Notes under the pieces: generated by a model
Told to the model about the DNA's origin: nothing
The model's input: only the letters and a program-made list of their open reading frames with translations
Database searches by the model: none
Made by a program: the position numbers and the translations under genes
Assembly: GCF_037479095.1 (NCBI RefSeq)
Contig: NZ_JBBGZW010000001.1
Span: forward strand, 1,240,001 to 1,304,000
Reading direction: 5' to 3'
Length of the DNA: 64,000 bases
DNA from: Pantoea nemavictus
Lineage (GTDB): Bacteria; Pseudomonadota; Gammaproteobacteria; Enterobacterales; Enterobacteriaceae
In this document: piece after piece, positions 54,981-63,383 of the stretch
How positions within the stretch are numbered: position 1 is the first letter of the stretch
Layout: each line of letters begins with the position of its first letter

Positions 54981-55760
54981 TCAGGCGCGCAGTTGAATCT
55001 GCGGCCTGCCCTTTTCATCCTTTATCACCACGTCCAGCTCCGCCTGATACCAGCGCGTTAGCGTGCGCTCGGTCATCACCTCCTGCGGTGCACCTTCCGC
55101 CACCAGCTTGCCCTGATGCAGCAGCAACACACGATCCGACCACAGCGACGCGAGATTCAGATCGTGCAGCACGGTGCAGACGCTGAAGCGCCCGTTGCGC
55201 GTTAAGCGGTGCAGTAAACGCAAACTGTGCTGCTGCCAGAACAGATCGAGTGCCGACGTCGGTTCGTCGAGAAACAGCCAGCCGCGCGGCCCATCGTCGT
55301 GCCACAGCTGCGCCAGCACGCGCGCCAGCTGCACGCGCTGCTGCTCCCCGCCGGAGAGCGAGCGATAATCGCGCCTGGCCAGTTCAAGGCTGCCGGTGAT
55401 GTGCATCACCTCTTCGATAACCGCTTTTGATTGACTGCTCGGCCAGGGCGCACGTCCCATTGCCACCACCTCGGCGGCCGGTAACGGAAAGGTGACGCTG
55501 TTTTGCTGACGCATCACCGCGCGGCGCTGCGCCAGCGGCTCACGCGGCCAGTCGTTTAAGGGGCGATCGCCGAGCCAGCATTCGCCGGCTTGCGGCGTAA
55601 GAAAGCCGGTTAGCAGACGCAGCAGGGTAGATTTTCCGGCGCCGTTCGGACCAATCAGCGCGACCATTTCACCCGGCTGTAAGCTAAGCGAAACGTCATC
55701 GATTAACGCGCGCGAGCCGTGGCTAAAACGCAGGCCGCGCGCCTGCAGGCAATCACTCAT
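54981..55760 (-). CDS. hmuV: HmuV, heme ABC transporter ATP-binding protein
   Basis: ATPase that powers heme import across the inner membrane with HmuU. The 259-residue protein has Walker A GPNGAGKST (about 38-46), signature LSGGEQQR, Walker B GWLFLDEPTSALD and the switch His in LHDLNLAS. It is the last gene of hmuRSTUV and overlaps hmuU by four bases. Confidence 0.95.
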   Translation of the reverse strand: MSDCLQARGLRFSHGSRALIDDVSLSLQPGEMVALIGPNGAGKSTLLRLLTGFLTPQAGECWLGDRPLNDWPREPLAQRRAVMRQQNSVTFPLPAAEVVAMGRAPWPSSQSKAVIEEVMHITGSLELARRDYRSLSGGEQQRVQLARVLAQLWHDDGPRGWLFLDEPTSALDLFWQQHSLRLLHRLTRNGRFSVCTVLHDLNLASLWSDRVLLLHQGKLVAEGAPQEVMTERTLTRWYQAELDVVIKDEKGRPQIQLRA

Positions 55761-56755
55761 TCATCCCCCTTGGGCTCACGCAGAATCAGCCAGAGAAACC
55801 ACGGGCCGCCGAGCAGGCTGGTTAACAAACCCACTGGCATCTCCGCCGGCACCACCACCGTGCGCGCCAGCGTATCCGCCAGCAGCAGCAAAATTGCGCC
55901 CGCCAGCGCCGAGCCCGGCAGCATCCAGCGATGATCGCTGCCGAGGCAGAAACGCATCAGATGCGGTACCACTAAGCCGACAAAGCCAATAATGCCGCTC
56001 ACCGCCACGGCGGTGCCAACCAACAAGGCGCTCAGCACCAGCAGCTGACGCTGGGTACGCTTTACATCGATGCCCATGTAATGTGCGTCTTCCTCGCCGA
56101 GCTGCAGCAAGTTAAGGCGACGCGCGCGCAGCTGAATGGCGATCAGCGCGGGCAGAATCAGCAGCGCGCACACGGTCAGGCTTGGCCATTGCGCCGCACT
56201 CAAACTGCCCATGCCCCACAGCGCCAGCTGACGCAGCTGTTGATCGTTACTCAGCCAAGACAGCACGCCGACCGCCGCGCCGCACAAGGCATTAATCGCA
56301 ATGCCAACCAGCAGCAAGCGTGACAAATTGCCCAGCGCCAGGCGGCTAAAGCTGAAGATCAGCAAGGTGACGACCAGGCTGCCGCCAAAGGCAGCGAGGG
56401 TCGGCAACCATAACGCCAGCAGCGGCGGTAAGCTCAGCGGAATCACAATCGAAATCGCCACCGCCAATCCGGCACCGCTGCTAATACCGAGCAAACCGGG
56501 ATCGGCCAGCGGGTTACGAAACAATCCCTGCATCACCGCGCCGGAGACCGCCAACGCCATGCCGAGCAGCACCGCCAGCAGCACGCGCGGCAGGCGGATG
56601 TTGATCCAGATTTGCCACGCCATATCGCTCAGCGAGGCGCGCCACAAGGTGCGCATCGAAAGCGGCATCGCACCGAAGTTGGCGGCCATCAGCATGCATA
56701 TCACCATGCTGATGCCCATTACACACAGCCAGCGCAGCACGGATGCATTCGTCAT
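55757..56755 (-). CDS. hmuU: HmuU, heme ABC transporter permease (FecCD family)
   Basis: Inner-membrane channel for heme, 332 residues with about ten membrane segments. Family motifs are RLPRVLLAVLLGMALAVSGA, FRNPLADPGLLGISSGAG and the EAA-like cytoplasmic contact LVVPHLMRF. It overlaps hmuV. An ERIC element of about 117 bases separates it from hmuT; the neighbouring gene pairs in the operon overlap, so this gap is likely secondary. Confidence 0.95.
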   Translation of the reverse strand: MTNASVLRWLCVMGISMVICMLMAANFGAMPLSMRTLWRASLSDMAWQIWINIRLPRVLLAVLLGMALAVSGAVMQGLFRNPLADPGLLGISSGAGLAVAISIVIPLSLPPLLALWLPTLAAFGGSLVVTLLIFSFSRLALGNLSRLLLVGIAINALCGAAVGVLSWLSNDQQLRQLALWGMGSLSAAQWPSLTVCALLILPALIAIQLRARRLNLLQLGEEDAHYMGIDVKRTQRQLLVLSALLVGTAVAVSGIIGFVGLVVPHLMRFCLGSDHRWMLPGSALAGAILLLLADTLARTVVVPAEMPVGLLTSLLGGPWFLWLILREPKGDE

Positions 56756-56766
56756 GTTTTTTCCCC

Positions 56767-56883
56767 TAAATAATTCAAGATGCAGGAAGGCAGCAAGTGT
56801 TCGAATCCCCAGGAGCTTACAAAAGTAAGTGACTGGGGTGAGAACACGCAGCTAACGCGCCTGCGGCTTGAAGTATGACGGGG
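56767..56883. repeat. ERIC element (copy 2) in the hmuT-hmuU junction
   Basis: About 117 bases with the central ERIC core CGAATCCCCAGGAGCTTAC / AAGTAAGTGACTGGGGTGAG and outer inverted ends (TTCAAGATGCAGG and CCTGCGGCTTGAA). It is inside the heme operon, and its right end forms the last ten codons and the stop of hmuT. Confidence 0.9.
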
Positions 56884-57694
56884 AAGCTGCTTCAGCGGCA
56901 CGACGCAACTTGACGATAGTGCCTGGCGTATCGAGGCCAAAGCTCAACAGCGCCATCTCATCCACCACCAGCAAGGCGCGATGCTGACCGGCTGGCGTCA
57001 GCGCCAATCCTGGCAACGACCACACTTTATCTTCGCCACCCAGCGTGCGCAGGCCATCTTCGCCCACCACAATCAACTCCGGCGCCGCCGCGACCACGCC
57101 TTCCTGCGACAGCTGCTGATAGTGCGGCACCGCCGCCATGGCGTTGATCAGCCCGGCGCTGCGAATGGCACCGTCCGCGCCGGTTTGCGCGCCAGCCGCC
57201 TGGGTGCGCATGCCGCCATGCGCCATGATGAACAGCACTTTAATCGGCAACGGTTTTTGTGGGATCTGCGCGCGCTGCTTGTTCACTTTTTCGATCAGCG
57301 CGTTGGCGGCCTCTTCACGATGCAGCGCCTTGCCGATAGTGGCGATTTTTTCCGCGATAGCATCGAGGCTGTTTTTGCCGGTGACATCCACCACCTTCAC
57401 GCCAGCTTGTGCCACCTGCTGCAGCACCAGCGACGGTTTGGCCAGCTCGCTGCTCAGCACCAGCGTCGGCTTCAGCGCCAGAATCCCTTCGGCGTTCAGC
57501 TGCCGCATATAACCCACATCCGGCAGTTTGTTGGCCTGCGCCGGATGCTGGCTGGTGCTGTCGCGCGCCACCAAATCCTGCTGCGCATCCAGCGCATAAA
57601 TGATTTGCGTGACGTCGCCGCCAATGGAAATGACGCGCTCCGCCGCGAAGGTTGGCAGCGCCAGCGCGCTGAGCAGCAACAAAAGTTGTCTCAT
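56852..57694 (-). CDS. hmuT: HmuT, periplasmic heme-binding protein (3' end within an ERIC element)
   Basis: Periplasmic substrate-binding protein that passes heme to HmuUV. The 280-residue precursor has a signal peptide (MRQLLLLLSALALPTFA), then RVISIGGDVTQIIYAL and the class III fold with VGYMRQLNAEGILALKPTLVL. The C-terminal residues SPSYFKPQAR and the TAG stop are encoded by the ERIC element at 56767-56883, so the native C terminus was probably different. Its start overlaps the hmuS stop by four bases. Confidence 0.93.
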   Translation of the reverse strand: MRQLLLLLSALALPTFAAERVISIGGDVTQIIYALDAQQDLVARDSTSQHPAQANKLPDVGYMRQLNAEGILALKPTLVLSSELAKPSLVLQQVAQAGVKVVDVTGKNSLDAIAEKIATIGKALHREEAANALIEKVNKQRAQIPQKPLPIKVLFIMAHGGMRTQAAGAQTGADGAIRSAGLINAMAAVPHYQQLSQEGVVAAAPELIVVGEDGLRTLGGEDKVWSLPGLALTPAGQHRALLVVDEMALLSFGLDTPGTIVKLRRAAEAASPSYFKPQAR

Positions 57695-58722
57695 GCTGAT
57701 GCTCCTGCCGCTGTCAGTGAGGTCACCTGCTCGCGCCAGCGTGCCTGCTCCGGCGTGCCTTCGCTGCGCTGGCCGTACAGCTGGGCGATCTGCGTGCCGT
57801 CGGCGGCAAACAGCTCGAGGCTGGTGACGAAGCCGTCACCGCTCGGTTTGCGCGTCACCCAGCTTTCACTGATGCGATCCGCCATCAAATGCAGCGTGAA
57901 GGTGGGATTGAAGATGTTGATCCAGTTATCCATCGGCATCAGCTTCTGCACCGCGCCGGTGAAGATCTGCGTGCAGCCGCGGTTACCGATGAAAATCATG
58001 ATTTCATTGCCATCCTGCTGCGCCAGATTCAGCAGCTGCGCCAGTGAATCATTACTCACCTGACGTGCCAGATCGTCTGCCACCGCGCGAAACGCCTGCG
58101 GGCGCGCAAGGTTATGGCGCTTGAGCAGACCAAAGAACTGATGCACATCCGTCATCGCGCGCCATTCCGCTTCCACTTTGCTGGCGTCAATTGCACTGCT
58201 GTATTGCGGCGGGCTGGCAGGCTGTGGATCTAATGCCGCTGCACTCTCCACCACAAACTCGGCAAGCAGCGCATCCCAGGCGGCGATATCGGTGTTGTCG
58301 GTGGCGTAAATTTTCAGTACTGCATCAGCGTGACGATCAAAAATCTGGATGCTTTGGCGTTCGCCGTGCGCGGTCTGCTCACGCAGAAAGAACGCGCTGT
58401 GCCACTGATTGGGAAACAGGCGCTGATCGAGCGCGCGCGGATTAAGAATCAGCCCGGCATGCTCGCCGAGGTGCAGGTTTTCATATTTGCCGACCTGCTC
58501 GTGTACCGCATACTCATTGCGCGTGATGCTTTTGGTTTCGCCGACGGCGGCCAGTGCTGCCAGCAGCGCGGGGAAATCGGCTTTTAACGCCCTGGCATCC
58601 TGGCCAACGCGCGCTTCGCACAGCTGTGCTTCGCCAATGCCCATCAGCGCGGCGAGATCGCGCGCGTACTTTTTCGGATGTTCGCCTTTCAGTGCCAGAT
58701 AGTGATCGTAACGTGGGTTCAT
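57691..58722 (-). CDS. hmuS: HmuS, hemin-degrading/heme-transfer protein
   Basis: Cytoplasmic heme-utilisation protein of the HemS/HmuS family. The ATG at 58722 (MNPRYDHYLALKG) follows GGAGC and gives 343 residues, the family length; the longest frame adds 23 residues from a weak start. It has two repeated domains with KYENLHLGEHAGLILN, QIFDRHADAVLKIYAT and, in the second half, IFIGNRGCTQIFTGAV. A terminator-like hairpin lies between it and hmuR. Confidence 0.95.
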   Translation of the reverse strand: MNPRYDHYLALKGEHPKKYARDLAALMGIGEAQLCEARVGQDARALKADFPALLAALAAVGETKSITRNEYAVHEQVGKYENLHLGEHAGLILNPRALDQRLFPNQWHSAFFLREQTAHGERQSIQIFDRHADAVLKIYATDNTDIAAWDALLAEFVVESAAALDPQPASPPQYSSAIDASKVEAEWRAMTDVHQFFGLLKRHNLARPQAFRAVADDLARQVSNDSLAQLLNLAQQDGNEIMIFIGNRGCTQIFTGAVQKLMPMDNWINIFNPTFTLHLMADRISESWVTRKPSGDGFVTSLELFAADGTQIAQLYGQRSEGTPEQARWREQVTSLTAAGASA

Positions 58723-58742
58723 TGCGCTTGCTCCATGAAAAG

Positions 58743-58762
58743 GCCCTGCGCTGCCGCAGGGC
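58743..58762 (-). terminator. Terminator-like hairpin between hmuR and hmuS
   Basis: On the minus strand GCCCTGCG-GCAG-CGCAGGGC followed by CTTTTC lies 10 bases beyond the hmuR stop, ahead of hmuS. It may lower expression of hmuSTUV relative to the receptor. Confidence 0.6.
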
Positions 58763-58771
58763 GAAAAGAGG

Positions 58772-61105
58772 TTAGAAATCGACGTTAACACCTAACTGAA
58801 AGGTGCGGCCTGGCATCACCGCCAGATTAATGTCGTTGCGTTCCTGGTCATTGCTGCTGGTCAGCGTGCGGCTGCTGGTGTAATCCCAGTATTTGCGGTC
58901 GGTAATGTTGTAGATGCCGCCGCTCAGCTTGACGTTTTTCGTCGCCTGCCAGTAAGCCGTCGCATCAACCATGCCATAACCCGGAACACGCATATATTCC
59001 GTGGTGGAATCGGTGATCGGCGTGCCAGCATTGGCATAGCTTTCGCGGTTGGTGGCCGTCGCCTGCTTACCTTTCACGAAGGTGGCGGTCAGCGCTGCGC
59101 CGTAGCCGCGCGCTTTGTCATCCCACGCCAGGCCGACAATCGCCTTCAGCGGTGCGACGCTATCGAGATCGATGTATTTGTCACCGGAGTAGCTGGACTT
59201 GGATTTCCCTTCGTTATAACCCAGCGCGAAGGTGCTGCTCAGGCCATCCACCTGCGAGAACCAGGTGCCGTAATTCACTTTGGTGGAGATCTCAGCACCA
59301 TAAATGTAGGCCTTATCGCGGTTTTCAGCCTGATAGCTGGTGTAGATGTTGCTCGGTACGTTGACGAACATCTCCGGATTGGTGGCACGACGATAGCGGG
59401 TATAAGCGATAAAGTTTTTATACTGGTTGTAGAACACCGACGTGTTAACCGTTACGCCTTCGGTGGCCTGACCTTTCAGGCCCCACTCGAAGTTGTTGCT
59501 GGTTTCGGTTTTCAGATCGGTATTACCAATCAGCGCATACTGCGCGCTACCGGCATAGCTCGAACCCAGGTTCCATGAACCGTACAGCTGGCTGGTGGTA
59601 GGGAACTGCACGCCGCGTTTGTATTGCAGATAGGTGGTCAGCGCGGGCGTCAAATCGTACTGGAAGGTCAGCGATGGCAGCACCTGAGTATCAGAGTTGG
59701 TTTTGCCGTACAGCGCATCAACCTGCTCTTCGGTCAACACCGCGCTGCCATTGGTAAGATCGCCCAGATCCTTCGGTTTAGTGCTTTGATACATCACGCG
59801 TACGCCGGGAATGATCGCGAAGTTGTGGCTATCAAGATCGAAGTTGATCTTATCCTGCAGATAACCGGCCACGGCAAACGTGCGGCTGTCTGACTGCGGC
59901 TGGGTAATGGCGCTGAAGGTGCTCGGCGTCGGCGCCTGACGGAACGGGCGCTCGCTGTTATCCAGACGCGTGTTAATCCCGGCACTCAGCTCATGGCGCC
60001 CCAGCGTTTTGGTGCCGCGCGTATCGAAACCGTAGGTATCAACGTTGAAATCAGAATAAACAAAGCCGTACTGGCTGGCGCTGGTCGGCAGCCAGGTATT
60101 GTCATGCGCCTGGGTTTGCTGCCAGTACAGGCGCGTGGTCAGCGTGTCGATGAAATCGTTGTACGGCGTCCACTCATCCGCCAGATTGATGCCCCAGCGG
60201 CGCGTATCACTTTGCTGCTGCGCGGTGCCCCACACGGTGTTGCCGCTGGTGTCCCAGGTATCGTAGTGGCTGTGATTGGTTTTGTGATAGTAATCGAAGG
60301 TGGCACTCAGCTTGTGCTGATCGTTCGGCTGCCAGATGCCCGACGTCATAAAGGCATCGGAGTGCCAGTTGGCCGGATAAGCCTCTTTGACGCCGCTGTT
60401 GTTCTCGGTTTCCTGACCATCACGACGGCTGTAAACAAACAGGCCGCGCAGCTCATCATCGCCTACGGCAGCGGTGATACCGTTGTGCCAGCTTCGGTTC
60501 GATGAGTCGTAACCGCTCTGATAGCCAAAGTAGGTATTTTTATCGCTGCTGAGGTAATCATCGGCGGTTTTGTTGTGGAACGAGACGTTGCCGCCGATCG
60601 ACGTATTCGGCTGATCCACCGCAGTAGCGCCCTTCTCAATGTCGACGCTGCCGAACATATAAGGGTCGATGTAATCGCGGCCGATACCAAAGGTATTATT
60701 GCCGGTGCGGCTGACGTAAGGACGTCCGGTGGCATCCGGAATCGGAATGCCGTCGATATCCATGCCGACGCGGTTACTCTCCAGGCCACGAATGTTGTAA
60801 CCGGTGTAACCCGCGCGGTCGAAGCCACTTTTACCGGCAGATGAACCACCGCTGGAGCCGGTCGCGCTGATCAGCGGTTCATACCGCATGATCGAACCGA
60901 AATCATTGGCGCCACGTTTTTGCAGCTCTTGCGCGGTGATGGTGGTTTTATTGCCGGCCTGCTGCTTCGGCGCGGTGACGGTGAGTACCGGCTCATTGCT
61001 GGCGTTATCGCTGGCGGCAAAGCTGCAAGCGGCATGAATAGCCGAAGATAAGATGGCAACTTTGAAAAGACGCTGCTGGTTTAATCCCTGAAAGAGTGAA
61101 GACAT
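58772..61105 (-). CDS. hmuR: HmuR, TonB-dependent heme/hemoglobin receptor
   Basis: Outer-membrane receptor that takes up heme or hemoproteins using TonB energy. The 777-residue precursor has a signal peptide (cleavage near AACSFAAS), then the TonB box region EPVLTVTAP, the plug with GYNIRGLESNRVGMDIDGIPIP and DIEKGATAVDQ, and a 22-strand barrel ending in GRTFQLGVNVDF. The usual FRAP and NPNL boxes appear as QFPTTSQLYG and GNTDLKTETSNN, so ligand range may differ from HemR. Upstream is a Fur-like box. The genes hmuSTUV follow on the same strand. Confidence 0.9.
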   Translation of the reverse strand: MSSLFQGLNQQRLFKVAILSSAIHAACSFAASDNASNEPVLTVTAPKQQAGNKTTITAQELQKRGANDFGSIMRYEPLISATGSSGGSSAGKSGFDRAGYTGYNIRGLESNRVGMDIDGIPIPDATGRPYVSRTGNNTFGIGRDYIDPYMFGSVDIEKGATAVDQPNTSIGGNVSFHNKTADDYLSSDKNTYFGYQSGYDSSNRSWHNGITAAVGDDELRGLFVYSRRDGQETENNSGVKEAYPANWHSDAFMTSGIWQPNDQHKLSATFDYYHKTNHSHYDTWDTSGNTVWGTAQQQSDTRRWGINLADEWTPYNDFIDTLTTRLYWQQTQAHDNTWLPTSASQYGFVYSDFNVDTYGFDTRGTKTLGRHELSAGINTRLDNSERPFRQAPTPSTFSAITQPQSDSRTFAVAGYLQDKINFDLDSHNFAIIPGVRVMYQSTKPKDLGDLTNGSAVLTEEQVDALYGKTNSDTQVLPSLTFQYDLTPALTTYLQYKRGVQFPTTSQLYGSWNLGSSYAGSAQYALIGNTDLKTETSNNFEWGLKGQATEGVTVNTSVFYNQYKNFIAYTRYRRATNPEMFVNVPSNIYTSYQAENRDKAYIYGAEISTKVNYGTWFSQVDGLSSTFALGYNEGKSKSSYSGDKYIDLDSVAPLKAIVGLAWDDKARGYGAALTATFVKGKQATATNRESYANAGTPITDSTTEYMRVPGYGMVDATAYWQATKNVKLSGGIYNITDRKYWDYTSSRTLTSSNDQERNDINLAVMPGRTFQLGVNVDF

Positions 61106-61240
61106 GCGCGAAATACCTGGTTAATTGTTAGTATTCGCTCACTTGCTTGCTACCAGAAAGTACGGACTTTGAAGCAAAGACCGTAAAAAGTTGCGGACTT
61201 ATTTTATGTAATAAATGATTGCGACAGAAATGTAATGCAA

Positions 61241-61259
61241 GTGGTAATCATTATCAATA
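61241..61259 (-). promoter_or_regulatory. Fur-like box upstream of hmuR
   Basis: The minus strand reads TATTGATAATGATTACCAC, close to GATAATGATAATCATTATC in the left and central parts. It lies 136 bases upstream of hmuR and 77 bases upstream of the divergent SelW-like gene, so it could serve both. Confidence 0.6.
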
Positions 61260-61335
61260 GCATTTACATTAAGATGTATCTTAGAGCGCACAATTTGTTA
61301 ACTTGTTTATTATCAATAATTAAGCAGAGACACCT

Positions 61336-61623
61336 ATGACTCAGAAACCTGCCATCACCATTCACTACTGTACTCAATGCAACTGGCTGCTACGTTCTGC
61401 GTGGATGGCGCAGGAGTTACTGCATACCTTTGCCGAGGATTTGAGTGCGGTAACGCTTAAGCCAGGCACCGGCGGCGTGTTTGAGATTCAGATTGATGGG
61501 CTGGTGATTTGGGAGCGTAAGCAGGAAGGCGGATTCCCGGATGCGGCCGCGTTGAAGCAGCGCGTGCGCGATGTTTGCTGGCCGGATCGCGCATTGGGGC
61601 ATGTGGACAAGAAGAAGAGCTGA
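61336..61623 (+). CDS. SelT/SelW/SelH-family (Rdx) thioredoxin-like protein
   Basis: A 95-residue protein of the Rdx family (selenoprotein W related), a small thioredoxin-like fold. The CxxC motif is YCTQCNW at residues 11-17, with Cys in place of the selenocysteine of animal SelW. The family's GGVFEIQIDGLVIW and GGFPDAAALKQRVRD stretches follow. It starts with a well-placed ATG after AAGCAGAGACACC and is divergent from hmuR. A role in redox or iron handling is inferred only from its neighbours. Confidence 0.85.
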   Translation: MTQKPAITIHYCTQCNWLLRSAWMAQELLHTFAEDLSAVTLKPGTGGVFEIQIDGLVIWERKQEGGFPDAAALKQRVRDVCWPDRALGHVDKKKS

Positions 61624-61649
61624 TCTGCTCTCCGTACGGTTATCGGAAC

Positions 61650-61669
61650 GGTCGCCATAAATGGCGACC
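61650..61669. repeat. GGTCGCCAT palindrome (copy 2)
   Basis: GGTCGCCATAAATGGCGACC lies between the converging SelW-like and PadR genes and matches the copy at 5737-5756. It may also work as a weak two-way terminator. Confidence 0.6.
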
Positions 61670-61692
61670 CTACGGGTGGAACTGGCAACCAC

Positions 61693-62232
61693 CTAACTCC
61701 TGGCGATTTTCTCCGCCGCTTCGTGCAGCGCGTTAATCACCATCTCCAGCGCCTCTGGCGAAATATCTTCCTGCGCCAGACGATGATTCAAGGTGTGCTT
61801 GATCAAATGAATCGCCTGCTCAACCTGCGGAATGCTGCGGTTATTCACCAGAATCGCCAGCGAAGTTAAGCGCTCGATAATCGCCTCCACATTGTCACGA
61901 TTATCCGCCAGCAGCGCCGCGCCGCTGTCATTCAGCGCATAGGCTTTACGTGATGCCTGCGCATCCACCACGCGAATCGCATCCATCTCTTCAAGCAGCG
62001 TCAGGTTGGGATAAATAATGCCGGGACTGGGGGAGTATTCCCCCTTGGAGAGCTCTTCGACTGATTTGATCAGCTCATAGCCGTGCGCAGAGCTGTTCGC
62101 CAGAAAGTGCAGCATTAACAGGCGGATATCGCTGGCATCCAGCATTCGCTCCCGGCGCTTTTTACGTGCGCCTGCACAGATGGCACGCGGTGCGTGGTCG
62201 GACTGCCATGGAAAATCCCGCTGCTGTTTCAT
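61693..62232 (-). CDS. yqjI: PadR-family regulator (YqjI-like)
   Basis: Winged-helix repressor resembling YqjI, which in E. coli is a nickel/iron-responsive repressor of yqjH. I choose the ATG at 62232 (MKQQRDFPWQ) after AGGAAGG, giving 179 residues. The PadR core has LLMLHFLANSSAHGYELIKSVE, then EYSPSPGIIYPNLTLLEEM. It lacks the long His/Cys-rich N terminus of E. coli YqjI, having only one His and one Cys before the core. It lies directly downstream of the YqjH-like gene on the same strand, whereas the E. coli pair is divergent. Confidence 0.75.
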   Translation of the reverse strand: MKQQRDFPWQSDHAPRAICAGARKKRRERMLDASDIRLLMLHFLANSSAHGYELIKSVEELSKGEYSPSPGIIYPNLTLLEEMDAIRVVDAQASRKAYALNDSGAALLADNRDNVEAIIERLTSLAILVNNRSIPQVEQAIHLIKHTLNHRLAQEDISPEALEMVINALHEAAEKIARS

Positions 62233-62322
62233 TGCCTTCCTGAGCGTCAATTTGGGGAGGTTGATAGTAGTCTGCCACCTGGCAAAATTCAACACAGGCG
62301 GCAGCGCGCGGGGAAGTGTCGG

Positions 62323-63105
62323 TTATTTCTGATGCCAGTAGGCCACAGCGCGCACGTAATCGGTGTGTGCACCGCGTCCCTGGGTAAAGTAATCGCTGAG
62401 CTGTTTCACCGCTTCGCCCTCACCCGTCAGCCAGATGAAGTAATCATCGGCGGGCAAGGCAATGTTATCCAGCTGCGCGGTGATGGCGGCAAGGTTAGCG
62501 GCCTGCATGGTGCCGCTGCCGAGCCAGGTCACCTGCACATTGGGTAAATCCCCCAGATAATCGCGCCCTGTCGCTTCATCCGCATACGCCAGCAGATGAA
62601 TCTGCTGTGCCTGCATCTCAGCATAACGGCGCTTAAAGGCCGGCAGACCGGTCTCGTCGCAGACGTAAATCTGACAGGCATAATCAGCGGGTACGATAAG
62701 CGAACCGCGCGGGCCGCCCATGGCAATTTGGTCGCCCGGCTTAGCGTCATTGGCCCAGCTACTGGCCACGCCGCCATCGTGCAGGTAGAAATCGATGGTC
62801 AGTGAATCAACGCCGTTGAACTCCAGCGGCGTGTAATCACGCGCGGCAGGACGTACGCCGCCCGGCCAGACAATGCCGTCATCCGTCATTTGTGGCAGTG
62901 CCAGCGCGCTGCCGGCGCTGTCCGGGAAGAACACTTTGATGTGATCGTCAAACGACGGCGAATTGAAGCCTGCCAGATCGCTGCCGTTGAAAACAATGCG
63001 CCAGAATTCACCGGCAATCAGCGTTTTGCTCACCACGGTGATGTGACGGAAACGCAGTTCATTTCGTACGCGACGCGGTATGCGTGCGGTAGGGGTAGTT
63101 TGCAA
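62323..63105 (-). CDS. yqjH: YqjH-like siderophore-interacting protein (FAD ferric reductase)
   Basis: NADPH-dependent ferric reductase that releases iron from siderophores. The start is best placed at a TTG at 63105, seven bases after AGGGAGA, giving 260 residues (E. coli 254); the longest frame would run into the Fur-like site. It has an N-terminal FAD domain with RVRNELRFRHITV, SRDYTPLEF-like sequence (here ARDYTPLEF), then DFYLHDGGVASSWA, GGPRGSLIVP, CDETGLPAFKRR and a C-terminal YFIWLTGEGEAVK. It precedes the YqjI-like regulator by 90 bases. Confidence 0.88.
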   Translation of the reverse strand: MQTTPTARIPRRVRNELRFRHITVVSKTLIAGEFWRIVFNGSDLAGFNSPSFDDHIKVFFPDSAGSALALPQMTDDGIVWPGGVRPAARDYTPLEFNGVDSLTIDFYLHDGGVASSWANDAKPGDQIAMGGPRGSLIVPADYACQIYVCDETGLPAFKRRYAEMQAQQIHLLAYADEATGRDYLGDLPNVQVTWLGSGTMQAANLAAITAQLDNIALPADDYFIWLTGEGEAVKQLSDYFTQGRGAHTDYVRAVAYWHQK

Positions 63106-63127
63106 GCGTTGTCTCCCTAAAAGATAG

Positions 63128-63145
63128 TGAAAGTCATTCTCATCT
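63128..63145 (-). promoter_or_regulatory. Fur-like box upstream of yqjH
   Basis: TGAAAGTCATTCTCATCT matches the Fur consensus TGATAATGATTATCATTA at 12 of 18 positions, centred about 30 bases upstream of the proposed TTG start. Confidence 0.4.
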
Positions 63146-63223
63146 GATGGGCAAAGATTAGCTATGATATATCTTCGATGCAATGCCGAAAAATGCTATT
63201 GGGAGAATCATAAGGTCAGATTA

Positions 63224-63312
63224 GCGCGATAAATCGCGCCGCTACGGTGAAGTGCGGTCGGGGATGTGGAGCTAATTAAAGGCAGGAATGGTAGCGGCGC
63301 AATTTATTGCGC
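63224..63312. repeat. GTAGCGGCGC palindrome pair (copy 3, everted)
   Basis: GCGCGATAAATCGCGCCGCTAC at 63224-63245 and GTAGCGGCGCAATTTATTGCGC at 63291-63312. The arms point outward, opposite to copies 1 and 2, with 45 bases between. It lies between yqjH and a small exported protein gene. Confidence 0.7.
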
Positions 63313-63383
63313 AATGCAGAAATGAGGATTAATGCCGAGACCGTGCATGGGTTGCGACGGTCTGGATCGGAATTAAAAGGGTA

